Positions 55,725-64,000 of a stretch of 64,000 nucleotides of DNA are shown here, one piece after another; within the stretch, counting starts at the first letter, position 1, and the number at the start of each line of letters is the position of its first letter. Both the position numbers and the translations under genes were made by a program. The DNA is taken from the NCBI RefSeq assembly GCF_020252405.1, contig NZ_JADCDA010000001.1:1-64000 (forward strand), read 5' to 3'. A model generated the notes under the pieces. That model did not search any database, was not told the DNA's origin, and saw nothing but the letters and a program-made list of their open reading frames with translations. The stretch comes from Aestuariivirga sp. (GTDB lineage Bacteria; Pseudomonadota; Alphaproteobacteria; Rhizobiales; Aestuariivirgaceae).

Positions 55725-56674
55725 TGGCCGATATGGCTGCGCTTGCCGCCGGCGACCTGGCGCTGCCTTTCGAGGTGAAACCCCTGGGCGTGCGCGGCAG
55801 GCTGGTGCGCCTCGGACCCGCGGTCGACGACATCCTGCACCGCCATGCCTATCCCGCACCCGTCTCCGCATTGCTGGCTGAAGCTGTGGCGCTGGCGGTC
55901 ATCCTCGGCGCCATGCTGAAGTTCGACGGCAAGTTCATCCTGCAGACCAAGACCGATGGCCCGGTGGACATGATCGTCGCCGACTATATCGCCCCCGGCA
56001 AGATCAGGGGCTATGCCCGCTTCGACGCGGCGCGCGTGGCGGCGCTCAAGACCCCAACCGAGGCCGGGCTCCTCGGCGCCGGCTATCTCGCCATGACGGT
56101 GGACCAGGGGCCGGACATGGAGCGCTATCAGGGCATCGTGCCGCTCGACGGGGGAGACCTCACCGCAGTGGCCCACAGCTATTTCGAGAAGTCCGAGCAG
56201 ATCCCCACCCGCATCCGCATGGCGGCGGGCCCCCTCATCCAGCGCGGTGCCAAAGGCGAGGCCTGGCGGGCCGGCGCCATCATGGTGCAGCACTTGCCGC
56301 GCGGCGGGGGCTCCAGTCCTCTCCCCACCCATTCCGGCGATGCGCCGGAGGGCACCGATATTGCACCGCAAGAAAACGATGACTGGGTGAGGGCGCGGCT
56401 GCTGCTCGACACGGTGGAGGCGCATGAGCTGCTTGACCCGCAGCTCGGAGCGGAACAGTTGCTCTACCGCCTCTATCACGAAGATGGCGTGACGGCTTAC
56501 CCTGCGACACATCTGGAGCGCTATTGCAGCTGTTCGCAGGAGGGCATCGTGAGGATGCTGGCGCGCTTCCCGGCAGAGGACCGCACCGACATGGTGACGG
56601 ACGGGAAAATCGCCGTCACCTGCGAGTTTTGTTCCACCACCTACACGGTGAAGCCGGAAGACCTGGCGACCTGA
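55721..56674 (+). CDS. hslO: Redox-regulated chaperone Hsp33
   Basis: Holdase of 317 residues switched on by oxidation. The N-terminal substrate-binding domain contains the [20 protein letters not shown] and GRxxG-type strands. The C-terminal redox switch has four zinc-binding cysteines: CSC in [11 protein letters not shown] and CEFC in [11 protein letters not shown]. The argD-argF-hslO order is conserved in many alphaproteobacteria. The 259 bp after it carry no recognisable terminator. Confidence 0.95.
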   Translation: MMADMAALAAGDLALPFEVKPLGVRGRLVRLGPAVDDILHRHAYPAPVSALLAEAVALAVILGAMLKFDGKFILQTKTDGPVDMIVADYIAPGKIRGYARFDAARVAALKTPTEAGLLGAGYLAMTVDQGPDMERYQGIVPLDGGDLTAVAHSYFEKSEQIPTRIRMAAGPLIQRGAKGEAWRAGAIMVQHLPRGGGSSPLPTHSGDAPEGTDIAPQENDDWVRARLLLDTVEAHELLDPQLGAEQLLYRLYHEDGVTAYPATHLERYCSCSQEGIVRMLARFPAEDRTDMVTDGKIAVTCEFCSTTYTVKPEDLAT

Positions 56675-56933
56675 CGGAAAGAACGTCGTTTTTCGCCCAA
56701 AACCTGTCCAAATCGTTAGTAGTATTCACCACCGCCCTGTGCAACTCTGATTGACGGACGCAAATCCCCGTGACAGGCTCGCGCGGATAGGGCCTGAAGC
56801 CCCAAGGATAAAGAAGAACGGACGTGGGAGAGGCGAAGGCATCGGGCTGCGGGACGCTTTTTCCATGCGGTCTCCGGCGCCCCGGAGCCACCCCCGAAAC
56901 CTATCACTGGCGGTCACTTAAGGAGAGAGACGC

Positions 56934-58532
56934 ATGACCGAATTCGAAATGAAACTGAAAGCAGCCGAGAAGGCCGTCGGCCTCGGCAAGCTGTCGCGCC
57001 GCGACTTCATCCACTTCGTGATGGCCTCGGGCGTCACGCTTGCCGCAGCGCAAGGAATGTTCGCCCGCGCCGCACGCGCCGAGCCCAAGAAGGGCGGCAC
57101 GTTCAAGGCCGCCGTGGGCCACGGCCAGACAACCGACTCGCTCGACCCGGCCACCTGGTCCAACGGTTTCACCTTCGCCTGGGGCAAGTCCGTGATGGGC
57201 GCGCCGCTCGTCCATATCAGCACGAAGAACGAAGTCGTCCCGCATGTCGCCGAAAGCTTCGAGCCGTCGGACGGCGCGAAGAAGTGGGTGTTCAAGATCA
57301 AGAAGGGCATCACCTTCCACAATGGCAAGACGCTGACGGCCGATGACGTGGTCGCCACCATCAACTATCACATCGGGCCGGACTCCAAGTCGCCGGCCAA
57401 GGGTGTGCTGTCGAACCTCGTCTCGGTGAAAGCCGACGGCCCGGACACCGTGGTGTTCGAGCTGAGCGGCGGCAACGCCGACTTCCCCTATCTGGTCTCG
57501 GACTACCACCTTGCCATGTATCCCTCCGAGGGCGGCAAGATCCAGTGGGAGAAGGGCATCGGCGCCGGTCCCTATATCCTCAAGTCCTTCGAGCCCGGCG
57601 TGAAGATGACCGCCGAGCGCAATCCGAACTATTTCGGCACCACCTATTTCGATGCGGTCGAAGTTCTGTCGATCATCGACGTGGCGGCCCGCACCAACGC
57701 CTATCTCTCGGGCGAGGTGCAGTTCATCGACCGGGCCGATCCCAAGACCATCGATATCGTGAAGAACGCGCCGAACACCTCGCTCTACAATGTGTCGGGC
57801 ACCGCGCTCTATTCGGCGCCGATGCTGGTCGACCAGGCGCCCTTCGACAAGCTGGAGGTGCGCCAGGCGCTCAAGTGGGCGATCAACCGCCAGGAGCTGG
57901 TGGACAAGATCCTCTACGGCTACGGCTCTCCCGGCAACGACAACATGCTCGCGCCCTCCCTCAAATATGCAATCCAGCCCGAGCCGGTCTATACCTATGA
58001 CCCGGACAGGGCGAAGTCGCTGCTGAAGAAGGCCGGCATGGAAAACCTCAAGGTCGATCTCTCGGCGGCCGATGCGGCCTTCCCGGGCGGTGTCGACGCA
58101 GCCTTGCTGATGGCCGAGCAGGCAAAGGCCGCGGGCATCGAGATCAACGTGGTGCGCGAGCCGAACGACAGCTACTGGGACAACGTCTGGATCAAGAAGC
58201 CCTGGTGCCAGTGCTACTGGGGCGGCCGCCCGACGGCGGATGCGTTCCTGTCGATCTCCATGGCGGCCGGTGCGGCCTGGAACGACACGCGCTGGAAGAA
58301 CCCGCGCTTCAACGAGCTGCTTGTCGCGGCCCGTGCCGAGACGGACGAAGCCAAGCGCCAGGCCATGTATGCCGAGTGCCAGCAGCTGGTGCATGACGAC
58401 GGCGGCCAGGTGGTGCTGATGTTCAACAATTACGTCGGCGCGCTGAGCAACGCGATCGGTCACGATGAGGCCTTCAACACCGACTTCGACCACGATGGCG
58501 GCTTCATGTATGAGCGCTGGTGGATGGCGTAA
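56934..58532 (+). CDS. Peptide-type ABC transporter substrate-binding protein, Tat signal
   Basis: Periplasmic SBP_bac_5 family protein of 532 residues (dipeptide/oligopeptide/glycoside-type). The N-terminus carries a twin-arginine motif SRRDFIHFVMASG ahead of a hydrophobic stretch and ARAARAE cleavage region, so export is predicted by Tat. Family segments are GGTFKAAVGHGQTTDSLDP, KGITFHNGKTLTADDVV and GAGPYILKSFEPGVKM. AAGGAG stands 9 nt before the ATG. The matching permeases start 324 bp downstream, beyond a terminator and a repeat array. Confidence 0.92.
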   Translation: MTEFEMKLKAAEKAVGLGKLSRRDFIHFVMASGVTLAAAQGMFARAARAEPKKGGTFKAAVGHGQTTDSLDPATWSNGFTFAWGKSVMGAPLVHISTKNEVVPHVAESFEPSDGAKKWVFKIKKGITFHNGKTLTADDVVATINYHIGPDSKSPAKGVLSNLVSVKADGPDTVVFELSGGNADFPYLVSDYHLAMYPSEGGKIQWEKGIGAGPYILKSFEPGVKMTAERNPNYFGTTYFDAVEVLSIIDVAARTNAYLSGEVQFIDRADPKTIDIVKNAPNTSLYNVSGTALYSAPMLVDQAPFDKLEVRQALKWAINRQELVDKILYGYGSPGNDNMLAPSLKYAIQPEPVYTYDPDRAKSLLKKAGMENLKVDLSAADAAFPGGVDAALLMAEQAKAAGIEINVVREPNDSYWDNVWIKKPWCQCYWGGRPTADAFLSISMAAGAAWNDTRWKNPRFNELLVAARAETDEAKRQAMYAECQQLVHDDGGQVVLMFNNYVGALSNAIGHDEAFNTDFDHDGGFMYERWWMA

Positions 58533-58564
58533 GCCAGACCTGACCCGTCAATTTCGCCGAACTG

Positions 58565-58594
58565 GACCCCGTCAAGCGATTGACGGGGTCTTTT
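58565..58594 (+). terminator. Rho-independent terminator after the binding-protein gene
   Basis: GACCCCGTCAA (58565-58575), loop GCGA, TTGACGGGGTC (58580-58590), then TTTT. A perfect 11-bp stem 32 bp after the stop separates the binding-protein gene from its permeases. Confidence 0.85.
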
Positions 58595-58610
58595 CGTAGG
58601 GCGCCGCCTG

Positions 58611-58844
58611 GAGCATGATCCGCAAGAGTGGAACGGCTTTTGCGATAAGATCATGCTCAAGCCTTTGATCTGGAGCATGATCCGCAAAAGTGGAACCGGT
58701 TTTGCGGCAAGATCATGCTCAAGCCTTTGATCCGGAGCATGATCCGCAAAAGTGGAAACGCTATTGCGATAAGATCATGCTCAAGATATTGATCTGGCGT
58801 ATGTTCTTTTCATTCAGGCGATTCCGCCTGAACGGAACATGCGC
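58611..58844 (+). repeat. Triple R1 repeat array
   Basis: Three module A copies start at 58611, 58673 and 58735, a period of exactly 62 bp. Only the last continues into module B (GCGATTCCGCCTGAACGG region). The array fills the gap between the terminator and the permease gene, whose ribosome site AGGGGAGAGG starts directly after it. The 58533-58856 gap is thereby fully explained. Confidence 0.85.
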
Positions 58845-58856
58845 GAGGGGAGAGGC

Positions 58857-59828
58857 ATGCATCCGGTTCTGAAAACCGTACTGCAGCGCTTGGGACTTGG
58901 ATTGCTGACGCTGTTCGTTGTGTCGGTCTTGATCTTCGCGTCCCTTGAAATGCTGCCTGGTGGCTTTGCACAAGCCATTCTCGGACAAGGGGCCACGCCG
59001 GAAACGGTGGCGGCCTTCAATCGTGAACTCGGTCTCGACCGGCCAGCAACCATTCGTTATCTTGAATGGATCTGGAACGTGCTCCACGGCAATTTCGGCT
59101 ATTCCTATGCCGGCGCCGGCGGCTCGATCAAGAAGAGCGTTTCCGCCATCATCGCGCCGCGCCTCTACAACACCTTCTTCCTCGCCATCATGACGGCGGT
59201 CATCGCCGTGCCGCTCGCGCTGTTCCTCGGCATCATGGCCGCGCTCTACCGCAACAGCCTGTATGACCGGGCCGTCAACGCCGTGACGCTGACGACCATC
59301 GCAACGCCGGAGTTCTTCATCGCCTATCTGCTGATGTTCTTCTTGGCCATCAAGGTGAGGTGGTTCCCGTCGCTGTCCACCGTGTCCGAGGATACCTCCT
59401 TCCTTGAGCACATCTATCGCGCTGCGCTTCCCGCCATCACCCTCACCCTCGTCATCGTCGCCCACATGATGCGCATGACCAGGGCCGCGCTGATCAATCT
59501 GTTGTCCAGCCCCTACATGGAAATGGCCCGCCTCAAGGGTGTGTCGCAGCGCGACGCGGTCATCCAGCACGCCCTGCCCAATGCCTGGGCGCCGATCGCC
59601 ACCGTCATCGCCTTCAACCTGGCCTATCTTGTGGTCGGCGTCGTCGTGGTTGAAGTCGTCTTCGTCTATCCGGGCATCGGGCAGCTGATGGTCGACTCCG
59701 TGTCGAGCCGCAACATGCCGGTGGTGCAGGCCTGCGCGCTGATCTTCGCGGCCACCTACATCCTGCTCAACCTGTCGGCCGATATCGTGTCGATCGTCAC
59801 CAACCCGCGGCTGCTGCACCCCAAATGA
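58857..59828 (+). CDS. Peptide-type ABC transporter permease (DppB-like)
   Basis: Inner-membrane permease of 323 residues. The first membrane segment is LGLGLLTLFVVSVLIFASLE. The N-terminal NRELGLDRPATIRYLEWIWNVLHGNFGYS is diagnostic of DppB/OppB. The coupling loop reads ARLKGVSQRDAVIQHALPNAWAP. ATG 58857 follows GGGGAGAGG; a start at 58839 would lie in the repeat. It overlaps the next permease by four bases. Confidence 0.93.
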   Translation: MHPVLKTVLQRLGLGLLTLFVVSVLIFASLEMLPGGFAQAILGQGATPETVAAFNRELGLDRPATIRYLEWIWNVLHGNFGYSYAGAGGSIKKSVSAIIAPRLYNTFFLAIMTAVIAVPLALFLGIMAALYRNSLYDRAVNAVTLTTIATPEFFIAYLLMFFLAIKVRWFPSLSTVSEDTSFLEHIYRAALPAITLTLVIVAHMMRMTRAALINLLSSPYMEMARLKGVSQRDAVIQHALPNAWAPIATVIAFNLAYLVVGVVVVEVVFVYPGIGQLMVDSVSSRNMPVVQACALIFAATYILLNLSADIVSIVTNPRLLHPK

Positions 59829-60727
59829 CCGCGCAAGCCCCACAACTCCGCTCCGTCCGCGCCCGCCGTACACTGTGGGAAAACACACGGCGCACGCTCG
59901 CCTCCGCGCCCATCAGCGCCTGGTTCGGCATGATCGTCATTGTGATCTATGTGCTGGCGGCCATCTTCGCCCCCTGGCTCGCGCCCTATGGCGAGGCCGA
60001 GGTGGTGGGCAGGGCCTATCAGCCCGCCAGCGAGCAGTTCCTCCTCGGCACGGACCAGATCGGGCGTGACCTGTTCTCGCGCCTCATCTATGGCGCGCGC
60101 AACACCATCGGCATCGCTTTCCTCACCACGCTTCTGTCTTTCGCCATCGGCGGCACGCTGGGCGTGCTGACCGCGCTGAAGCGCGGCTGGCTGGACCAGG
60201 CGATCTCGCGCGTCGTCGATGCCTTCCTGGCGATCCCGGTGCTGATCTTCGCGCTCATGCTGCTGGCGGTGGCCGGCAAGAGCATCCTCAACCTGATCCT
60301 CATCCTGGCGCTGCTTGACTCGACCCGCGTGTTCCGCCTCGCCCGCGCCACGGCGCTGAACGTCGTGGTGATGGACTATGTCGAGGCCGCAAAGCTGCGC
60401 GGCGAGAAGATGGGCTGGATCATTTTCAAGGAAGTGCTGCCCAACATCCTGCCGGTGCTCATCACCGAGTTCGGCCTCAGGTTCTGCTTCGTCTTCCTCA
60501 CCATTGCCGCACTGTCCTTCCTTGGCGTGGGCATCCAGCCGCCCACCGCCGACTGGGGCTCCATGGTGGCGGAGAGCAAGACGCTCATCACCTTCCCCGT
60601 CCATACCTTTCCCTGGATCCCGGCGCCCTTCTACCCCGCCATGGCGATCGCGCTGCTGACGGTGGCGATCAATTTCGTGGTGGACTGGTTCCTCCACAAG
60701 ACCAGCGGTCTGCGCGATGAAAAGTGA
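59825..60727 (+). CDS. Peptide-type ABC transporter permease (DppC-like)
   Basis: Second permease, 300 residues, with the N-terminal OppC-type segment (ISAWFGMIVIVIYVLAAIFA) and LGTDQIGRDLFSRLIYGARNT, diagnostic for DppC/OppC. Coupling loop is AAKLRGEKMGWIIFKEVLPNILP. Its end overlaps the ATPase start by 11 bp, so translation is coupled. Confidence 0.93.
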   Translation: MTAQAPQLRSVRARRTLWENTRRTLASAPISAWFGMIVIVIYVLAAIFAPWLAPYGEAEVVGRAYQPASEQFLLGTDQIGRDLFSRLIYGARNTIGIAFLTTLLSFAIGGTLGVLTALKRGWLDQAISRVVDAFLAIPVLIFALMLLAVAGKSILNLILILALLDSTRVFRLARATALNVVVMDYVEAAKLRGEKMGWIIFKEVLPNILPVLITEFGLRFCFVFLTIAALSFLGVGIQPPTADWGSMVAESKTLITFPVHTFPWIPAPFYPAMAIALLTVAINFVVDWFLHKTSGLRDEK

Positions 60728-62360
60728 CAACAGACAACGCGTGAAGGGCGAGGCCCTTCTCGAAATCCGCGGCCTCAGGATCGAGGGCAATTCGGATGGC
60801 GTGTGGCACCCCATCGTCAAGGGGGTGGACCTCACGCTGAAGCGCGGCGAGGTGCTGGGGCTGATCGGCGAGTCCGGGGCCGGCAAGTCGACGATCGGGC
60901 TTGCCGCCATGGGCTTCGCCAGGCCCGGCTGCCGCATCGTAGACGGCGCCATCATGTTCGACGGCATCGATCTGCGTGCCGCCCCGGAAGACGCGAAACG
61001 GAAGCTGTGGGGCGCCCGCATCGCCTATGTGGCGCAGAGTGCGGCGGCCTCCTTCAACCCCGCCCACAGGCTGATCGACCAGACGGTCGAAACAGCGGTG
61101 CGCGACGGGCTGATGACGCGCGACAAGGCGGTGGCCGACGCCATCGATCTTTATGGCCGCCTGCAGCTGCCAAATCCGCGGACCATCGGCGAGCGCTATC
61201 CGCACCAGGTGTCGGGCGGGCAGCTGCAGCGCGCCATGACGGCGATGGCCATGTCCTGCCGGCCTGACCTCATCATCTTCGACGAGCCGACGACGGCGCT
61301 GGACGTCACCACGCAGGTCGAGGTGCTGGCGGCGATGCGCAACATCGTCGAGGAGTTCCACACCGCGGCGATCTACATCACCCACGACCTCGCGGTGGTG
61401 GCCCAGATGGCCGACCGCATCATGGTGCTGCGCCACGGCCTCGAGGTTGAGGAAGCCCCCACGCGCGAGATGCTGCGGGAGCCCAGGGAGGACTACACCA
61501 AGACGCTCTGGGCCGTGCGCAAGCTCGCCAAGGAAGAATCGATCAGCGATGACGTGACGCTGAGCGTGCGCAATGTCGATGCGAGTTATTCCGGCGTGGT
61601 CAAGGTGCTCGACAATGTCACCGTCAGCCTGCCGCGCGGCCGCACGGTTGCCGTGGTGGGCGAGTCGGGCTCCGGCAAGTCGACGCTGGCGCGCGCCATC
61701 ACCGGCCTGCTGCCGCCCGCCAGGGGCGAGATCCTGTTCAACGGCAAGCCCCTGCCGCGCGCGCTGAAGGACCGCGACAAGGACACGCTGCGCCGCATCC
61801 AGATGATCTACCAGTCGGCGGACACCTCGCTGAACCCGAAGCAGACGGTCCGCGACATTCTCGGCCGCCCGCTCGAGTTCTACCACGCCGTCAAGGGTGC
61901 GGCGCGCGACCGCAAGGTGGCGGAGCTGCTCGACTCGATCGAACTCGACGAGAGCTACATCGACCGCCTGCCGGGCGAACTCTCCGGCGGCCAGAAGCAG
62001 CGCATCTCGATCGCCCGCGCGCTTGCCGCCGGGCCTGACATCATCATCTGCGATGAGGTGACCTCGGCGCTCGACCAGATCGTGCAGGAGGAAATCCTGA
62101 CGCTGCTGATGAAACTGCAGAAGGACACCAACGTCTCCTACCTCTTCATCACCCATGATATCGCCACGGTGCGGGCGATCTCGGACGAGATCGTGGTCAT
62201 GCACCGCGGCAAGGTGGTGCAGCAGGGGCCCAAGACGCAGGTGCTGAACCCGCCCTTCCCGGCCTATACGGAGCTCCTCCTCTCCTCCGTCCCGCAGATG
62301 GACCCGGACTGGCTCACCAACCTCCTCGCCGAACGCGCCAGGGCGAAGGTCAAGGCCTGA
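60717..62360 (+). CDS. Peptide-type ABC transporter fused double ATPase (DppD-DppF)
   Basis: A 547-residue protein with two complete ABC domains. The first has Walker A GESGAGKS (51-58), signature [14 protein letters not shown] and Walker [13 protein letters not shown]. The second has Walker [10 protein letters not shown], signature [14 protein letters not shown] and Walker [13 protein letters not shown]. In most peptide importers these are two proteins, DppD and DppF; fused forms are common in Hyphomicrobiales. The P of the second Walker B (DEP) is V here, a mild change. Confidence 0.93.
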   Translation: MKSDNRQRVKGEALLEIRGLRIEGNSDGVWHPIVKGVDLTLKRGEVLGLIGESGAGKSTIGLAAMGFARPGCRIVDGAIMFDGIDLRAAPEDAKRKLWGARIAYVAQSAAASFNPAHRLIDQTVETAVRDGLMTRDKAVADAIDLYGRLQLPNPRTIGERYPHQVSGGQLQRAMTAMAMSCRPDLIIFDEPTTALDVTTQVEVLAAMRNIVEEFHTAAIYITHDLAVVAQMADRIMVLRHGLEVEEAPTREMLREPREDYTKTLWAVRKLAKEESISDDVTLSVRNVDASYSGVVKVLDNVTVSLPRGRTVAVVGESGSGKSTLARAITGLLPPARGEILFNGKPLPRALKDRDKDTLRRIQMIYQSADTSLNPKQTVRDILGRPLEFYHAVKGAARDRKVAELLDSIELDESYIDRLPGELSGGQKQRISIARALAAGPDIIICDEVTSALDQIVQEEILTLLMKLQKDTNVSYLFITHDIATVRAISDEIVVMHRGKVVQQGPKTQVLNPPFPAYTELLLSSVPQMDPDWLTNLLAERARAKVKA

Positions 62361-62372
62361 GGACCGGCAATC

Positions 62373-63758
62373 TTGGCCGAACAGCGCAGCACCGGCGGCA
62401 GCCGTTACAGCGGGTCGGGCGAGGGTGAGGCCGCCCTGCTTCTCGGCGGCGGCTCCGCGCATCTGCGCGCGGGCCTTGCCGGCGCCTTTCGCGTCATCGC
62501 GCCCGAACTTGGCGCCGGCGATCCGGTTGCACAGGTCTTGCGGCTGCTGGATGATCTCGGCATCGCCTCCGCCAACATCATCGGGCACGGGGCGGCCGCG
62601 GCCGTTGCCCTTGGCGTCGCGGCGGCCCATCCGCACCGGGTGCGCCGCATCGTGCTGCTCGATGCGGTGCCAGAGCATGGCGGGCCGCCCGTGCTCTGCC
62701 CGGTTCTCATCATCGCCGGGCAGGTGCACGGCCAGGAGGCCGAGGCCCTGGCCCGCCAGCTGCAGCGCGGCCGCGCTGCCGCCGCATCCGGCGATGTCGA
62801 AGCCCAGATCGCCGCCTTCCTCGCCGAACGCCTGAGCACATTCGACAACCGGGAGCTCCGCTCCGCCTTCGGCAGCTTCATGACCGGCGTCACCATCGTG
62901 ACCACGGCGGGGGCGGATGGCCAGCCCCGCGGCTTCACCGCCAACAGCTTCACCTCCGTCTCGCTGGAGCCGCCGCTCCTGATGATCTGCATTGGCAAGC
63001 AGGCGGCCAGCATGGAGACCTTCCGCACCGCCCGTGGCTTCGCCGTCAACATCCTGTCGGAGGCGCAGAAGGACACCTCCGTGCTCTTCGCCTCGAGGCG
63101 CCCCGACAAGTTCGAGGCCACCGGATGGCGCGCCGGCCCCTTCGGCAATCCGCTGATCGAGGGCTCCGCCGCCTGGTTCGACTGCGCCCGCTATCGGGCG
63201 ATCGACGCCGGCGATCACATCATCCTGTTGGGCCATGTCGAAGCCTTCTCTTATTCGGATGCGAACCCGCTGGGTTATGCGCGCGGCCATTACATCACCC
63301 TGGGCCTCGAGCAGGCGGCCGTGAATGCCGCCTCCTCCGCCAGCCGCACCGTGGTGGGGGCGATCCTCGAGAACGACAACCGTCTCGTGCTGCTGCCCGA
63401 CCCGTCACGCCCCAGCGGCCTGGCGCTTCCGGAGGTGGGCCGCCACGGCCATTCGGGCAGCGCCTCGCAGCTCCACGAGCTTCTGCAGCGCGAGGGGCTT
63501 GACGCCACGCTCGGCTTCCTCTTCGCGGTTTTCGAGAAACCGGGCACGCGCGAGCAGTGCATCTACTATCGCGGCGAGGCGCTGCTCCATGCAAGAGGCC
63601 GCACCGTGCTCGCCGGTTTCGAGGACATCCCGTGGGACCGGCTGCCTGACGAGGCCACCCGGTCCATGCTCCGCCGCTATGCGGCAGAGCGCAAGATCGG
63701 CCGCTTCAACGTCTATTCCGGCGACCACCGCCAGGGCACCGTGAAGGCCGTCGATTAG
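62373..63758 (+). CDS. Flavin reductase fused to a degenerate alpha/beta hydrolase and a C-terminal domain
   Basis: A 461-residue fusion. Residues about 20-130 look like part of an alpha/beta hydrolase, but the nucleophile elbow reads NIIGHGAAAAV, so the Ser is missing. Residues about 158-312 are a flavin-reductase-like FMN-binding domain (LRSAFGSFMTGVTIVTTAGA, GFTANSFTSVSLEPPLLMIC, HYITLGLEQA). The last 150 residues resemble NUDIX-like folds only vaguely (VVGAILENDNRLVLLPDPSR). The start is TTG with GAGGA 8 nt upstream, 12 bp after the ATPase gene. The reductase part may supply reduced flavin to a monooxygenase not seen here. Confidence 0.8.
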   Translation: MAEQRSTGGSRYSGSGEGEAALLLGGGSAHLRAGLAGAFRVIAPELGAGDPVAQVLRLLDDLGIASANIIGHGAAAAVALGVAAAHPHRVRRIVLLDAVPEHGGPPVLCPVLIIAGQVHGQEAEALARQLQRGRAAAASGDVEAQIAAFLAERLSTFDNRELRSAFGSFMTGVTIVTTAGADGQPRGFTANSFTSVSLEPPLLMICIGKQAASMETFRTARGFAVNILSEAQKDTSVLFASRRPDKFEATGWRAGPFGNPLIEGSAAWFDCARYRAIDAGDHIILLGHVEAFSYSDANPLGYARGHYITLGLEQAAVNAASSASRTVVGAILENDNRLVLLPDPSRPSGLALPEVGRHGHSGSASQLHELLQREGLDATLGFLFAVFEKPGTREQCIYYRGEALLHARGRTVLAGFEDIPWDRLPDEATRSMLRRYAAERKIGRFNVYSGDHRQGTVKAVD

Positions 63759-63841
63759 AGAGCTATCAGGTCAAGAGGCTGTCGGGCTGGCGGACGCCTC
63801 CCGGGAATTGACGGATACTTGCCGCCGCGCTTTGATGGGCC

Positions 63842-63979
63842 ATGCTCAAGGCCACCATCCAGGATGCCGCGGCTGAGGCGGGTGTCGGCTTCGCAGCCGC
63901 CGGCCGGGCGGTCCGCGGCAGCGCCGCGGTGCTGGCCGATGGTGTCATCGGCATCCATCTCCGCGACAATATACCTTAG
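63842..63979 (+). CDS. Possible small protein, 45 residues
   Basis: A short frame starting MLKATIQDAAAEAGVGFAAA and ending HLRDNIP, with the stop TAG overlapping the ribosome site of the next gene. Codon usage is like its neighbours, but there is no clear ribosome site and I recognise no family. It could be a leader or chance frame. Confidence 0.3.
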   Translation: MLKATIQDAAAEAGVGFAAAGRAVRGSAAVLADGVIGIHLRDNIP

Positions 63980-63990
63980 GAGGACCGCGC

Positions 63991-64000
63991 ATGTATCTGG
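63991..64000 (+). CDS. Start of a gene cut by the window edge
   Basis: ATG at 63991 follows AGGAGG by 7 nt, an excellent ribosome site. Only the first codons (Met-Tyr-Leu) are inside the window, so the product cannot be named. It probably continues the operon of the flavin reductase fusion. Confidence 0.55.

Noticed and set aside
58611-58844. CRISPR-like triple repeat at 62 bp
   Set aside because: The copies are contiguous palindromes with no unique spacers, and single copies occur elsewhere; no cas genes are present.

Overview
The window is GC-rich chromosomal DNA of an alphaproteobacterium, most likely of the order Hyphomicrobiales (Rhizobiales). The evidence is the rpsT-dnaA-dnaN-recF-gyrB linkage, a GcrA cell-cycle regulator, a ChoXWV choline importer, an lptC-lptA-lptB-rpoN-hpf-ptsN cluster, the Hsp20/DUF1150 pair, a two-domain dCTP deaminase, and short palindromic repeats scattered between genes. 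I cannot name the genus. Almost everything is dense, co-oriented housekeeping and transport operons. I see no prophage, transposase, CRISPR array or rRNA operon.

Layout. 292-376: tRNA-Leu. 411-5989: RNase D-like exonuclease, LPS transport genes lptC/lptA/lptB, sigma-54, hibernation factor and PtsN. 6299-6995 (minus): Hsp20 and DUF1150 behind an RpoH-type promoter. 7207-15638: a nucleoside import and salvage operon (BMP binding protein, ABC ATPase, two permeases, cdd, punA, deoA, deoB). 15622-18716 (minus): choXWV. 18987-20399: an oxidoreductase and rpsT. 21403-27647: dnaA, dnaN, recF, gyrB. 27867-32732: a 953-residue octapeptide-repeat protein followed 18 bp later by a TPR/GT41 (OGT/SPINDLY-type) glycosyltransferase. 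32898-35671: two amide-hydrolase-like genes. 35766-39216: tRNA-Gly, MAPEG protein, secreted trypsin-like protease and dCTP deaminase. 39293-45152: apaG, argE, two alpha/beta hydrolases and an agmatinase-family enzyme. 45245-52501: phoR-pstSCAB-phoU-phoB. 52626-56674: gcrA (minus), then argD-argF-hslO. 56934-63758: a peptide-type ABC importer with a fused double ATPase and an unusual flavin reductase fusion. The right edge cuts a gene that starts at 63991.

The strongest candidate for an undescribed system is the pair at 27867-32732. The first protein is built from octapeptides of the form L-[ST]-T-T-Q-[ILV]-x-[AG], organised in seven superunits of exactly 109 residues (327 bp), each opening at a conserved Trp. 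It is very rich in Ser/Thr and has no Cys or His. The second protein keeps the motifs of O-GlcNAc-transferase-type enzymes. I infer a dedicated substrate and glycosyltransferase pair; nothing in the sequence shows the sugar, the modified sites or the export route.

Regulatory signals that can be read include a four-unit 11-bp Pho-box-like array before pstS, a GANTC cluster (CcrM/GcrA sites) between gcrA and argD, a possible attenuator in the argD leader, a possible ROSE-like thermosensor before hsp20, stem-loops behind choX and pstS, and two near-identical minus-strand promoters 34.7 kb apart that drive no obvious gene.
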